In this document: piece after piece, positions 11,100-20,098 of the stretch
How the letters are laid out: each line of letters opens with the position of its first letter
Numbering within the stretch: the first letter of the stretch is position 1
Origin: Albimonas donghaensis
GTDB lineage: Bacteria; Pseudomonadota; Alphaproteobacteria; Rhodobacterales; Rhodobacteraceae
DNA: 64,000 nucleotides
Assembly: GCF_900106695.1 (NCBI RefSeq)
Contig: NZ_FNMZ01000003.1
Location: 124,001-188,000, forward strand
Reading direction: 5' to 3'
Position numbers and translations under genes: made by a program
The notes under the pieces: generated by a model
What the model saw: the letters and a program-made list of their open reading frames with translations, nothing else
Database searches by the model: none
Told to the model about the DNA's origin: nothing

Positions 11100-12602
11100 A
11101 TGCTCAACCTCGCGATCGCGGCGCGCGGCGCCGACACGCTCGCGGCGCGCAGCCGGGACGGGCGGGCGCTCGCCGCCCTGATCTCCGCCGGGCGCGGGAC
11201 CGCGACCGGCGGCCCGGACGACGCGCGGGGCCCCGGCTTCGCCGATCCGGGAGCGGAGGCCCTGCCCCCCCGCCGCGGCGACCCGCCCCGGCAGGGCGAC
11301 CATGACCGCACCCGCGGCCTGTCGCCCGGCGACCGCGCCGCGCTCAACCAGCGCATCCGCGGCATGTCCCGGGCGCTGGCCCGCATGAAGAACCTCGCCG
11401 GACTGCGCCCCCGCCTCGCCCTCTCGGCGGCGGAGGGGCGGTTCCCCCGTTCGGGGCGCCTGTCCGTCAGCTACGCGGCCGAAGTCTCGGCGCTGTTGGA
11501 CGGAGAGACCGCCAGGATCTCGCAAAAGATGGAGGCGAGCCTCAACGCCCTCGGCGGCCTCGTCACCCTCGTCATGTCCGAAAGCTTCCGGGTCGAGACC
11601 GGCGCCTCGACCCTCGAATACGCCTATGACGCCGCCTATTCGGAGCGACGCGACGGCCCGCCCCTCTCCGAAATATCCGAGCGGCTGACCGGCGGCGACC
11701 AGGCCGACACGATCACCAATATCGAAATCGCGGTGATGTCCGACGCCCGGTTCGGGGATCGCGGCGCCCGCGCCGACATCGACGCGGGCGGCGGCGACGA
11801 CGTGGTGCAGGTCTACGGGCTGTCGCTGGGCGCGGTGCGCCTGGGCGACGGGAACGACGCCTTCTCCGGCTCCCTGGACGCGATGCCTTCGCTGGACGCA
11901 GGCGCGGGGAACGATTCGGTATCGCTGAACGTGGCCGGCTCGGGCTTCGTGGCGGGGGGCGCGGGCGACGACGCGCTGGCCATCGCCGCCGGGGACGTCG
12001 CGGACGTGTCGGGCGGGGCCGGAGCGGACGCCATCACGGTCGCGGCCCGCCGCGCCTCCGTGGACGGCGGGACCGGCGCGGACGCCATCGCGGTGGTCGC
12101 GGACCGGGCGCGGGTCTCGGGCGGGGCGGGGGGCGACGCGATCTCCGTCCGCGCGGCGGACCTCACCGCCTCGGGCGGCGCCGGGGACGACGCGCTGACG
12201 CTGGTCGCCGCCACCGTGCGGCACGCGTCGGGCGGGTCGGGGGATGACGTGATCTCGGTCGCCGCCGGCACGGTGGAGCGGGTGAGCGGCGGGGCCGGGA
12301 ACGACGTGATCCTGCTGAACGTGGACGCCGCCGGGCTGGTCTTCGGCCGGGGCGACGGCATGGACCGGGTGCGGATCTCCGCCGGAGCGGCGCTGGAGGT
12401 CCACGTGGACGAGCCGGCGGCGCGCGTCTCCGTCGAGTGGACCGAGGCGGGCGACGCCCTCCTGACCCTCTCGGGCGGCGAGCGGCTGGCGATCTTCGGG
12501 GCAGGTCAGGCCGGCGCCCTGCGGCTGGTGGGCCCCGAGGGCCTGGACGACGCCCTCCCCCTCGCGCCTCCGCCCCCGCCGCCCCTCGACGCCCGCGGCT
12601 GA
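11100..12602 (+). CDS. Calcium-binding GGxGxD-repeat (RTX-like) protein
   Basis: A 500-residue protein of unknown role. Residues 1-210 have no recognised domain. Residues ~230-420 carry about ten GGxGxD-type motifs, for example SGGAGADAI, DGGTGADAI, SGGAGDDAL and SGGAGNDVI. The later ones recur about every 18-19 residues with an intervening Val/Ala-rich strand, rather than as back-to-back nonapeptides. Such repeats bind Ca2+ as a parallel beta-roll in secreted RTX proteins. There is no Sec signal, which agrees with type I secretion, but no type I transporter is nearby. The ATG at 11100 has a GGAGGG site. Confidence 0.75.
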   Translation: MLNLAIAARGADTLAARSRDGRALAALISAGRGTATGGPDDARGPGFADPGAEALPPRRGDPPRQGDHDRTRGLSPGDRAALNQRIRGMSRALARMKNLAGLRPRLALSAAEGRFPRSGRLSVSYAAEVSALLDGETARISQKMEASLNALGGLVTLVMSESFRVETGASTLEYAYDAAYSERRDGPPLSEISERLTGGDQADTITNIEIAVMSDARFGDRGARADIDAGGGDDVVQVYGLSLGAVRLGDGNDAFSGSLDAMPSLDAGAGNDSVSLNVAGSGFVAGGAGDDALAIAAGDVADVSGGAGADAITVAARRASVDGGTGADAIAVVADRARVSGGAGGDAISVRAADLTASGGAGDDALTLVAATVRHASGGSGDDVISVAAGTVERVSGGAGNDVILLNVDAAGLVFGRGDGMDRVRISAGAALEVHVDEPAARVSVEWTEAGDALLTLSGGERLAIFGAGQAGALRLVGPEGLDDALPLAPPPPPPLDARG

Positions 12603-13219
12603 GCGCCCGCATCCGGCCTCGCCGCGCCTGGCCGCTTCCCCCGCCGAGGCGCCTGGCCTGGCCGTCCCGCAGGCGCCGCGTCCACCCGCGCGCCGGTTGC
12701 AAGCTCACGCCCGCGGCGCGCGGAACCGGGGCCGCGGGCTGAGAGGCCACGAAGCCCCCCCCGGGCATCCGGACGTCCGGATGCCCCCGGTCGCCAACGC
12801 GTCCCCGGCGCCCCATCGTCGCGCTCAGATTGTTTGCGGATGAGACCTGTGCCGGCCGCGTCGTCCGGCCGATCCGCAGGACGCCGACCCGCCGGACCGA
12901 GCATCCCGCCCGCCCCCCTCCACCGGGGGTCGCAGAACGCCGCTACATCAACCGCCACGGCCCATGGCGCGCGCGTCCTGTCCTGCGAGACCTGACCCGG
13001 ATCGCCCCACGCCGCGGCTCACCCGGCGAGCAGCCCCGCCGCGACGTCCCCCGCCCGCCCCCTGGAAACGGTCCCGCCCGCGCCCCCCTCTCCGCGCGCC
13101 GCGGGCGCCCCCTCGCCACCCGCGCGCCCGCGACGCGGCGCCCGACCTCGGCCCCAAAACGCCGAACGGCGGCGCAGGGTCGCCCCCGCGCCGCCGTCCG
13201 ATCCGTCCGCCCGAAAATC
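12603..13219. other. GC-rich gene desert with one perfect palindrome
   Basis: 617 bp between the RTX-like gene and the peroxiredoxin stop. No credible gene was seen. It contains a 24-bp perfect palindrome at 12763-12786. Confidence 0.55.
12763..12786. repeat. 24-bp perfect palindrome
   Basis: The sequence reads identically on both strands with no spacer, centred between 12774 and 12775 (core CATCCGGACGTCCGGATG). There is no T-run on either side, so it could be a weak terminator, a protein-binding site or a repeat-element fragment. Confidence 0.7.
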
Positions 13220-13708
13220 TCAGAGCTGGTCGAGCATCGCCGTGCCCGAGGACACCTCGGCCTTGCCGGGCGTCTCCTCGAGATTGAACACCTTCACCAC
13301 CTTGTCCTCGACCACCATCGAGTAACGCTTGGACCGCGAGATCAGCCCCGCCGGCGGCGCGGTGAAGTCCAGCCCCAGCGCCTTGGTGAACTCGGCCTGC
13401 GGGTCCGCCATCATCTGAAGCCCCGCCGCGATGGCGCCCGAGCTCTCGCCCCAGGCCTTCATCACGAAGGGATCGTTCACCGACACGCACACGATCGCGT
13501 CCACGCCCTTCTCGGTCAGCGCCGCGGCGTTGTCCACGAAGCTGGGCAGGTGGTTCAGCGAGCAGGTGGGCGTGAACGCCCCCGGCACCGCGAACAGCGC
13601 CACCTTGCGGCCGGCGAACACGTCGGCGGTGGTCTTCGGCTCCGGCCCGTTGGGGCCGATGGCGACGAAGGTGGCGTCGGGCAGGGTGTCGCCCACGGAA
13701 ATGGTCAT
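13220..13708 (-). CDS. Peroxiredoxin (Prx5 type)
   Basis: Cytoplasmic thiol peroxidase reducing H2O2 and organic hydroperoxides. The 162-residue protein has the Prx5 signature PGAFTPTC with peroxidatic Cys49 and the partner motif NDPFVMKAW. No C-terminal resolving Cys is present, which fits a glutathione/glutaredoxin- or thioredoxin-dependent 1-Cys or atypical mode. The ATG at 13708 begins MTISVGDTLPDATF as in the family. The stop lies 511 bp after the palindrome-containing desert's start; rsmD is upstream on the same strand, 153 bp away. Confidence 0.93.
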   Translation of the reverse strand: MTISVGDTLPDATFVAIGPNGPEPKTTADVFAGRKVALFAVPGAFTPTCSLNHLPSFVDNAAALTEKGVDAIVCVSVNDPFVMKAWGESSGAIAAGLQMMADPQAEFTKALGLDFTAPPAGLISRSKRYSMVVEDKVVKVFNLEETPGKAEVSSGTAMLDQL

Positions 13709-13861
13709 AAGGCTGTCCTCCAGTCGGGGAGCGCGCCTCCTCGGAACGGGAGGTCCCCGCCCATGTAGCGCGCCGCCGCCCCCGGCCCAACCCCCGCGCC
13801 TCGACGCGCCCCGAAACTTGCTGCGAAACTCGCGCCGCCCCCCCCGGGCCGACGCGCCCCC

Positions 13862-14449
13862 TCAGGGCAGCCGCAGGATCCGGATCGTCGTGCCGCCGTA
13901 GCGGCGCTCGTCCAGCAGGGTCGCGCCGACGGGCAGGGCCACGGGGGCCGCCGCGTCCTCCTCCCACACCGCCAGGGCCCCGGGCGCGCACCAGCCGCCC
14001 GACAGCGCCGCGTCCAGCGCCGCCTCCCCCAATCCGCGCCCATAGGGCGGGTCGAGGAACACCAGATCGTAGGGCTCGCCCCGGCACACCCCCAGCCGGG
14101 TCGCGTCGCGGCGGAAGATCTTGCACTGGCCGATGACGTTCAGCGTCTCCACGTTGCGCCGGATCAGGGCGCGCGCGGCGGGAAGGTCATCGACGAACTG
14201 CACCCGGACCGCGCCGCGCGACAGCGCCTCCAGCCCCAGCGCGCCGACCCCGGCGAACAGGTCCAGCGCCCGCATCCCGATCGGCGCCGAGGGCTCGGCG
14301 TAACCGCCATGCGCCAGCAGGTTGAACAGCGATTCCCGCACCCGGTCGCTGGTCGGCCGCAGCCGCGCCTCGCCGCCGTCGTCCCCGATCCCCGCGTCCT
14401 CCGGCGTCGCCAGCCTGGCGCCCCGGTGCTTGCCTCCGACGATACGCAT
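13862..14449 (-). CDS. rsmD: 16S rRNA (guanine(966)-N(2))-methyltransferase RsmD
   Basis: A 195-residue SAM-dependent methyltransferase. It begins MRIVGGKHRG and has the motif I region DLFAGVGALGLEALSRGA (63-80) and catalytic motif IV DPPY (133-136), typical of N2-guanine/N6-adenine methylation. It acts on the 30S subunit. The start ATG at 14449 lies 3 bp after the stop of the upstream aminotransferase gene, so the two are probably cotranscribed. Confidence 0.93.
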   Translation of the reverse strand: MRIVGGKHRGARLATPEDAGIGDDGGEARLRPTSDRVRESLFNLLAHGGYAEPSAPIGMRALDLFAGVGALGLEALSRGAVRVQFVDDLPAARALIRRNVETLNVIGQCKIFRRDATRLGVCRGEPYDLVFLDPPYGRGLGEAALDAALSGGWCAPGALAVWEEDAAAPVALPVGATLLDERRYGGTTIRILRLP

Positions 14450-14452
14450 GCG

Positions 14453-15739
14453 TCAGGCCCGACCCGAGCGCGCGCGGCAGAGGCTTTCCAGCCCCTCGAT
14501 CAGGCGCTCGATCTCCTCCTCCGCGGTGTAGTGCAGGAAGGACATGCGCAGCACGCCCGAATCCGGGTCCACGCCCAGCGCCTCGATCAGGCGGCGGGCG
14601 TAGAAATCCCCGCCCCCGCACATCAGCCCGTGCCTGGCCATCTCCGCCGCCGCCTCGGCCCCGGTCATCCCCGGCACGACCACCGAGACGGTGGGCGCCC
14701 GCCGCGTCGGCTCCGACGGCCCCAGCAGCCGCAATTGCGCATGGCCCGAGAGGTAGTCCAGCAGCGGCGCCGCCAGGGCCCGCTCCCGCGATCGCAGCAG
14801 CGCCTGCATCCGGCCGCGGCGCAGCACGCAGTCGTCCTCCGCGCCCTCGTAATGACGGACGTCCAGCTCCGCCATGTAGTCCGCGATGCCGGCCAGCGCC
14901 GCCACCTGGGCATGGTCCGGCCCGGCCGGCGTCAGCCGCTTGCGAGGGTCGTCGCCGTTGAAATAGTGGCCCTGATTCTCGAAGCGCATGGCCAGCGACT
15001 CGTCCATCGCCATGACGCCCAGATGCGGACCGAAGGTCTTGTAGGTCGAGAACAGGTAGACGTCCGCGCCCTTCTTGCCGATGTCGGGCAGCGCATGGGG
15101 GGCGTAGGCGACGCCGTCGACCACGCTGATCGCCCCGGCCTCGCGGATCATCGGGCAGATCTCCTGCACCGGGTTGATCTCCGCCACGATGTTGGAGCAA
15201 TGCGGGAAGGCCACCAGCCGCACGCGGCCGTCGGCCATCAGCGTCTCCAGCGCCGCGGGGTCGAGCGCGCCGTCCCCGTCCACCCGCCATTCGCGGATCT
15301 CCACCCCCTCGTCGGCCAGCCGGCGCCAGGCGCCCGTGTTGGCCTCGTGATCCTGGTTGGTCACCACCAGCGCGTCGCCGGGGCCGAACAGCGGCAGCGC
15401 CGCGCGGGCCAGCACATAGACGTTCTGGGTGGTCGAGGGACCGATATGCAGCGCGCGCGCCGGCACGCCCAGCCAGGGGGCCAGCGCCTCCGCGCCCTCG
15501 TCCATCATCCGCCCGGCCTCCTGCGCCGCCGGGTAGGGGGCGTGGGGCTGGACCTTGGCGGTGCGGTAGAACTCCGCCAGCCGATCGACGGCATGAATGC
15601 AGGGATAGGACCCGCCGGCATTCTCGAAATGCGCCCAGCCGGCCAGCGACGGCTCCTGGAACGCCGGAAAGCGGGACCGGACGAAATCGAGGTCGAACCC
15701 CTCGGGCAGGTCCACCACATCCAGTCGACTGTCGGGCAT
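14453..15739 (-). CDS. Class V aminotransferase, cysteine desulfurase-like
   Basis: A 428-residue fold-type I PLP enzyme. Lys234 in STYKTFGPH is the Schiff-base lysine, Asp208 in VVDGVAY contacts the pyridine nitrogen, and His130-ish in NQDHEANTG stacks on PLP. The overall pattern (FENAGGSYP near the start) matches the 'cysteine desulfurase-like' branch related to SufS/CsdA, whose real substrate is often untested. No suf or isc genes are near. It is translationally close to rsmD (3-bp gap). Confidence 0.87.
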   Translation of the reverse strand: MPDSRLDVVDLPEGFDLDFVRSRFPAFQEPSLAGWAHFENAGGSYPCIHAVDRLAEFYRTAKVQPHAPYPAAQEAGRMMDEGAEALAPWLGVPARALHIGPSTTQNVYVLARAALPLFGPGDALVVTNQDHEANTGAWRRLADEGVEIREWRVDGDGALDPAALETLMADGRVRLVAFPHCSNIVAEINPVQEICPMIREAGAISVVDGVAYAPHALPDIGKKGADVYLFSTYKTFGPHLGVMAMDESLAMRFENQGHYFNGDDPRKRLTPAGPDHAQVAALAGIADYMAELDVRHYEGAEDDCVLRRGRMQALLRSRERALAAPLLDYLSGHAQLRLLGPSEPTRRAPTVSVVVPGMTGAEAAAEMARHGLMCGGGDFYARRLIEALGVDPDSGVLRMSFLHYTAEEEIERLIEGLESLCRARSGRA

Positions 15740-15906
15740 CAGGCGCGTTCCATCATCATGAGCGGTTCATAAGGGGAGTATATCACCTTCCCGCCTCTTG
15801 CCATATGGCGCGACCAGCAACCGCCTGACGGCCCGACGCATACGCCGATCCTCGCTGCGCCGCGGTTCGGCGCACGAAACGCGGCGGCCGCCGGGGCGCG
15901 CTCCGG

Positions 15907-15967
15907 TCAGCGTTCGGGCCAGCATTCGGTCAGCGTTCGGGCCAGCGTTCGGGTCAGCGTTCGGTCA
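15907..15967. repeat. Imperfect ~12-bp tandem repeats across a gene end
   Basis: About five near-copies of TCAGCGTTCGGG, with TC/GC variants, run through and past the stop of the MotB-like gene. Each copy re-creates the terminal Leu-Thr-Glu-Arg-stop codons on the minus strand, so they look like slippage duplications of the 3' end. Confidence 0.8.
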
Positions 15968-17732
15968 GCTTCAGCTCGATGCGGCGGTTGCGGGCGCGGG
16001 CTTCGGGGCTGTCGCCGGGATCGACCGGCTGATATTCGCCGAAGCCGTTGGCCGCCAGCCGCTCGGGCGGAAAGCTCTGCTCCTGCGACAGGTAACGGAC
16101 CACCGACAGCGCGCGGGCCTGGCTCAGCTCCCAGTTGTCGCGATAGCGTCCCCCGCCCGACAGCGGCACGTCGTCGGTATGCCCGTCCACCCGCAGCACC
16201 CAGGGCAGTTCGTCCGGCAGCGCGTCGCGGAAGGACCGGAAGATCTCCGCGAACTCGCTCAGCGCCGCCTGCCCGTCCTGGCCCAGATCGGCGGAGCCGG
16301 GGTCGAACAGCACCTCGGACTGGAACACGAAGCGGTCGCCGACCACCTTCACGCCCTCGCGCCCCTCGATCGCCTCGCGGATGCGGCCGAAGAACTCCGA
16401 GCGGCGCGCCTCCAGCGACTTCTTCTCCGCCTCCAGCCGCGCCACTTCCTCGGCGTTGCGCTCGGCCTCCCGCTGTTTCAGCTGCAACTCGCGGGCCAGC
16501 GCCGAATTCAACTGCGAACCGAGGTTGGAGAGCTGGACCTGCATCTCCTCGTTCTTGCTTTCCTCGGCGTTCAGCAGCTCCTGCAACCCGCCCAGCTGGC
16601 GACGCAGCGCCTCCGCCTGGGCGTTCAGCAGGGCCACCCGCCGGGCCTCGTCGGCCGAGACGGTCTTCTCCTGCGCCAGCCGCCGTTCGGCCGAGGCCAG
16701 CATGGCTTCGCGCTCCGTCATCCGCGCGCGGGCTTCGGCGAGCTGGTCTTCGGTCGCCGTCACCTCGCCTTCCAGCTCCGCCTTGGCGGATTCGGCGGCG
16801 GCGAGCAGGGTCAGCGTCTCCTCCGCCTTCTTCCGCTGCTCCTCCAGCGCCAGCTGCATGGCGGTCAGCTCGGTCTCCGAGCCTTCCAGCCGGGCGCGCA
16901 GGGCGTCGGCGGCGGCGGCCTGCGCGGCGCGGGCCTGCTCCTCCTCCGACAATTCCTCCTGCAGGGCGGCGAGAACCCTGTCCTTCTCCTCCGCCGTCAC
17001 GCGCAGTTCCATGACCTCGGTTCGCGCGGCGTCGCGGGCGGCTTCCAGCGCCTGCCGCTCGGCCTCGGCCTCGGCCTTCAGGTCCGCGACCATGGCCTGC
17101 AACGCCTCGCGCTGGGCGGCGGCGAGCCGGGCGGCCTCCTCGCCCTCCGACACCTCGTCGCGCAGGCGGGCCAGGGCCAGCCGCATCTGCTCGGCGTCGG
17201 AGATCGCGCGGGTCTGCGCCGCCTCAAGCTCGGAGATCGAGGCGCGCGCCTCGGTCAGCGCCTGCTCGGCCCCCTCCGCGCGCTCGGCCTGTTCGTCGCG
17301 GGCCGCGGTCAGCACCCCGATGCGTTCGCGCGCCGAGGACACGTCCGCCAGCAGCGCCGCCACCCGCGCCTCGAACTCCGCGTTGCGGGCCTGCGCCGCG
17401 TCACGCTCGTTCGCCAGGCTCTCGGCCAGCGACGACAGGCGCCCGACCTCGGCCCGCTCGCCCTCCAGGCTGGCGGTCAGGTCCCCGACCTCCCCCTCCA
17501 GCGCATCGCCGCGGCTGCGTTCGGTCGACAGCACCTGCGCGATTTCGGCCAGCTGCATCGTCAGGTTGTCCAGCTCCGCGTCCTTGCCGGTCACCAGGTC
17601 GCGCAGCACGAACTGCACGATCATGAAGATCGACAGCACGAAGATCAGCACCAGCAGCAGCGCGGTCATCGCGTCCACGAAGCCGGGCCAGACATTGCCC
17701 TCGTAGCGCTGGGATCTCCGCGACAGGGCCAT
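15954..17732 (-). CDS. MotB/OmpA-like envelope protein with long coiled coil
   Basis: A 592-residue inner-membrane-anchored protein. One TM helix lies at about residues 18-44 and contains Asp20 (FVDAMTALL), at the place of the proton-channel Asp of MotB. A very long Glu/Arg/Ala-rich coiled coil spans about 50-435. The C-terminal OmpA-like peptidoglycan-binding domain follows (~450-592), with VDGHTDDVP and NWELSQARA. It pairs with the ExbB/MotA-like gene immediately upstream (3-bp gap). The pair probably forms a proton-driven stator-type complex bound to the cell wall. Function is unknown; this gene pair is, from memory, common in Rhodobacterales. Confidence 0.85.
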   Translation of the reverse strand: MALSRRSQRYEGNVWPGFVDAMTALLLVLIFVLSIFMIVQFVLRDLVTGKDAELDNLTMQLAEIAQVLSTERSRGDALEGEVGDLTASLEGERAEVGRLSSLAESLANERDAAQARNAEFEARVAALLADVSSARERIGVLTAARDEQAERAEGAEQALTEARASISELEAAQTRAISDAEQMRLALARLRDEVSEGEEAARLAAAQREALQAMVADLKAEAEAERQALEAARDAARTEVMELRVTAEEKDRVLAALQEELSEEEQARAAQAAAADALRARLEGSETELTAMQLALEEQRKKAEETLTLLAAAESAKAELEGEVTATEDQLAEARARMTEREAMLASAERRLAQEKTVSADEARRVALLNAQAEALRRQLGGLQELLNAEESKNEEMQVQLSNLGSQLNSALARELQLKQREAERNAEEVARLEAEKKSLEARRSEFFGRIREAIEGREGVKVVGDRFVFQSEVLFDPGSADLGQDGQAALSEFAEIFRSFRDALPDELPWVLRVDGHTDDVPLSGGGRYRDNWELSQARALSVVRYLSQEQSFPPERLAANGFGEYQPVDPGDSPEARARNRRIELKLTER

Positions 17733-17735
17733 GGA

Positions 17736-18950
17736 TCAGGACCGTTCGCCCGTGATCGCGCGGGTCAGGCGGGCGATGTCCATGCGCAGCTCCGCCGTGG
17801 CCTCCTGACGGCCGGCCGAGACCTCCTCCAGCAGGCGGGTGATCTGCAGGTCGATGGAGCGCAGGCGCTGACGCCCCTCGTCGCTTTCCTCGCGGTCCTG
17901 GGCCTTCTCCAGCATATGCGCCGCGCGCTCCTGCGCCGTCGCGATACGGTCCAGCTTGGCGTAGGTCTCCGCCGGGTCCAGCGGCGGCGCGGCGGGGACG
18001 GACGCGGCCTGGCGGGTCTCGGCCAGCCGGGTCTCGCGGTCCTCCTCCATCACCCGCACCAGGCCCGACAGGCCGGCGGCGAGCGTCTCCATCCGCGCGT
18101 CGGCGACGCGCTGGCGGTCCTCGGCGTCGCGCAGGGCGGAGACCAGCGCCTCCATCTGCTCGGCGTTGCGCTCGATCAGCTCGGCGGCGATGGCGGTGGC
18201 CGAGGCCTCGCCGTCCTCGCCGCCGCGCGACAGGCGGGTGATCGAGCTCAGCCACTCCTCCAGCTCCCGGTAGAACCGGTTCTGGCCGTGGCCGGCGAAC
18301 AGGTCCAGCAGCCCGACCACCAGCGACCCGGCGAGCCCCAGAAGGGACGAGGCGAAGGCCGTGCCCATGCCGTCGAGCTGGGCGTTCAGCCCGCCCATCA
18401 GCCGTTCGAACACCGCCAGCGCGTCGTCGCCGTCCTGCGCGCCGAGATTGCGCATGGTCTCGACGATGCCGGGGACCACGTTGGACAGCCCCCAGAAGGT
18501 GCCGAGCAGGCCGACCAGGATCAGCAGGTTGATGATGTAGCGGGTGATGTCGCGCTGTTCGTCCAGCCGCTGGGCGGCCGTGTCGAGGATCGAGCGCGTC
18601 GACGTCGCGGTCAGCGCCGCGCGCGCCCGCTTGTCGCGCAGCATGGAGGCGAGCGAGGTCAGCAGCCGCGGCGGATTGACGAATTCATGCCCCGGCCGGT
18701 CGATGGCGAAGCCTTCGAGCCAGGACACCGCGGCGATCAGGGCCATGACCTGCCAGAAGCAGGCCAGCACGCCGATCACGAAGACGCCGCCGATGAATCC
18801 GTTGAGATAGGGGTTGGCGTTGAACACCGCCGAGATCGGGCCGTAGAGGAAGGAAACCCCCGCCGCGGTCAGCCCCAGCACGATGACCATCAGCACGATC
18901 TGCCTGATGGGCTGCGAGAATTCGATCCGTCGGTCCTGGACGATGCTCAT
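17736..18950 (-). CDS. ExbB/TolQ/MotA-like proton channel family protein
   Basis: A 404-residue membrane protein with hydrophobic segments near residues 15-37, 50-76, 135-158 and 190-216. The MotA/TolQ/ExbB core is visible in NLLILVGLLGTFWGLSNVVPGI and MGTAFASSLLGLAGSLVVGLLDL. The C-terminal ~170 residues form a hydrophilic coiled-coil tail, longer than in ExbB. It starts at ATG 18950 and ends 3 bp before the MotB/OmpA-like gene, so the two are cotranscribed and almost surely partners. Confidence 0.86.
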   Translation of the reverse strand: MSIVQDRRIEFSQPIRQIVLMVIVLGLTAAGVSFLYGPISAVFNANPYLNGFIGGVFVIGVLACFWQVMALIAAVSWLEGFAIDRPGHEFVNPPRLLTSLASMLRDKRARAALTATSTRSILDTAAQRLDEQRDITRYIINLLILVGLLGTFWGLSNVVPGIVETMRNLGAQDGDDALAVFERLMGGLNAQLDGMGTAFASSLLGLAGSLVVGLLDLFAGHGQNRFYRELEEWLSSITRLSRGGEDGEASATAIAAELIERNAEQMEALVSALRDAEDRQRVADARMETLAAGLSGLVRVMEEDRETRLAETRQAASVPAAPPLDPAETYAKLDRIATAQERAAHMLEKAQDREESDEGRQRLRSIDLQITRLLEEVSAGRQEATAELRMDIARLTRAITGERS

Positions 18951-19095
18951 GCGCGGCCTGCGGCTCCCCCTTGCCCTGTCGGTTCATCCCCTAGCAGAGG
19001 CCGGCCGCGCGGGGAAGCGCGGGGACGCCGCAAGTCGCGGCCTCCCCGTCATTCGAGGGGCGATCGCGGGGTATGATCCCGGGGCGCCGCGGCCC

Positions 19096-19120
19096 GTAGG
19101 GCGGGTTTCAACCCGCCGCC
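19096..19120 (+). repeat. Dispersed repeat, copy 1
   Basis: GTAGGGCGGGTTTCAACCCG, continuing CCGCC. It contains an 8-bp perfect stem GGCGGGTT/AACCCGCC. Related copies are at 30943 and 39164. Confidence 0.7.
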
Positions 19121-19155
19121 CCGCGCCGCCGCGCTTCTCCCTCGCCGGGGAAGGA

Positions 19156-19953
19156 TCACCCCCGGATCAGGCCGCAGAACTTCTCGAACACCTCGGAATT
19201 GGTCGCGATCACGTCGCCGGTGTCGATCGGGCGCGCGTCGGGGATCGACAGGCTGTCCACGAAGCCGCCGGCCTCGCGCACCATCAGCAGGCCCGCGGCC
19301 ATGTCCCAGGGCTTCAGCCCGCGCTCCCAGTAGCCGTCGAAGCGGCCCGCGGCGACCCAGGCCAGGTCCAGCGCCGCGGCGCCGAAGCGGCGCACGCCGG
19401 CGCAGCGCGGCATGACCCGCGACAGGTCGGTCAGCATGTCGGGCAGGCCCGGCGTGCCGGCGAAGGGGATGCCGGTGGCGAACACCATCTCGGTCATGTC
19501 GCGGCGGGCGGAGACCCGCAGCCGGCGATCGTTGAGCCAGGCGCCCGCGCCCTTCTCGGCCACGAACATCTCGTCCTTCACCGGGTCCAGCACCACGCCG
19601 GCGACGATCTCGCCCTTGTATTCCAGCGCCACCGAAATCGCCCAGTGCGGCATGCCGTGCAGGAAGTTGGTGGTGCCGTCCAGCGGATCGACGATCCAGC
19701 GCCGGGTCTGGTCCTTGCCCTTGATCTCCTTGCCGGATTCCTCGCCGAGCCAGCCATAGGCGGGGCGGGCCTCCATCAGGTCCTTCTGCAGGATCTCCTC
19801 GGCCTTGATGTCGGCGCGCGACACGAAGTCGGCGGCGCCCTTGCGCGAGACCTGCAGGTTCTCGACCTCGCCGAAGTCGCGGATCAGGGAGCGCGCGGCG
19901 CGGCGCGCGGCCTTGATCATGATGTTGAGATTGGCGGAACCCGAAGCGGACAT
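19156..19953 (-). CDS. suhB: Inositol monophosphatase family protein (SuhB)
   Basis: A 265-residue Mg2+-dependent phosphatase. The metal-binding motifs are GEESG (70-74) and DPLDGTTNF (89-97), with the C-terminal WDMAAGLLMVREAGG. The family hydrolyses inositol-1-phosphate; SuhB also takes part in rRNA antitermination in E. coli. It starts at ATG 19953. It is followed, past the stop, by a dispersed-repeat copy and preceded by efp on the same strand (145-bp gap). Confidence 0.92.
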   Translation of the reverse strand: MSASGSANLNIMIKAARRAARSLIRDFGEVENLQVSRKGAADFVSRADIKAEEILQKDLMEARPAYGWLGEESGKEIKGKDQTRRWIVDPLDGTTNFLHGMPHWAISVALEYKGEIVAGVVLDPVKDEMFVAEKGAGAWLNDRRLRVSARRDMTEMVFATGIPFAGTPGLPDMLTDLSRVMPRCAGVRRFGAAALDLAWVAAGRFDGYWERGLKPWDMAAGLLMVREAGGFVDSLSIPDARPIDTGDVIATNSEVFEKFCGLIRG

Positions 19954-20098
19954 GGTCTGTCTCTCCTGTCGCGCCCGGCCGGATGCGCGGGCGCCCGGAC
20001 GAAAGGGCGCGCCGCCGCGCGGGGTCGCGCGGCGGCGGATAGGGGCTCGGACGTCTTGCGCGGCGGCCGACCCGGGGTCCGGGCGGCGCCGGGGCCGG

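Noticed and set aside
12830-13768. Open frame across the desert into the peroxiredoxin gene
   Set aside because: Low-complexity Arg/Pro-rich product that runs antisense to the peroxiredoxin gene.
15954-18950. Zorya defence system (ZorA/ZorB)
   Set aside because: The two-protein design is alike, but zorC, zorD or zorE genes are absent. Neighbours are housekeeping genes and base composition is host-like.
15798-19076. Open frame of 1092 codons on the plus strand
   Set aside because: It lies antisense to the MotB-like and ExbB-like genes. Its product is low-complexity Arg/Leu/Gln/His-rich sequence typical of shadow frames in high-GC DNA.
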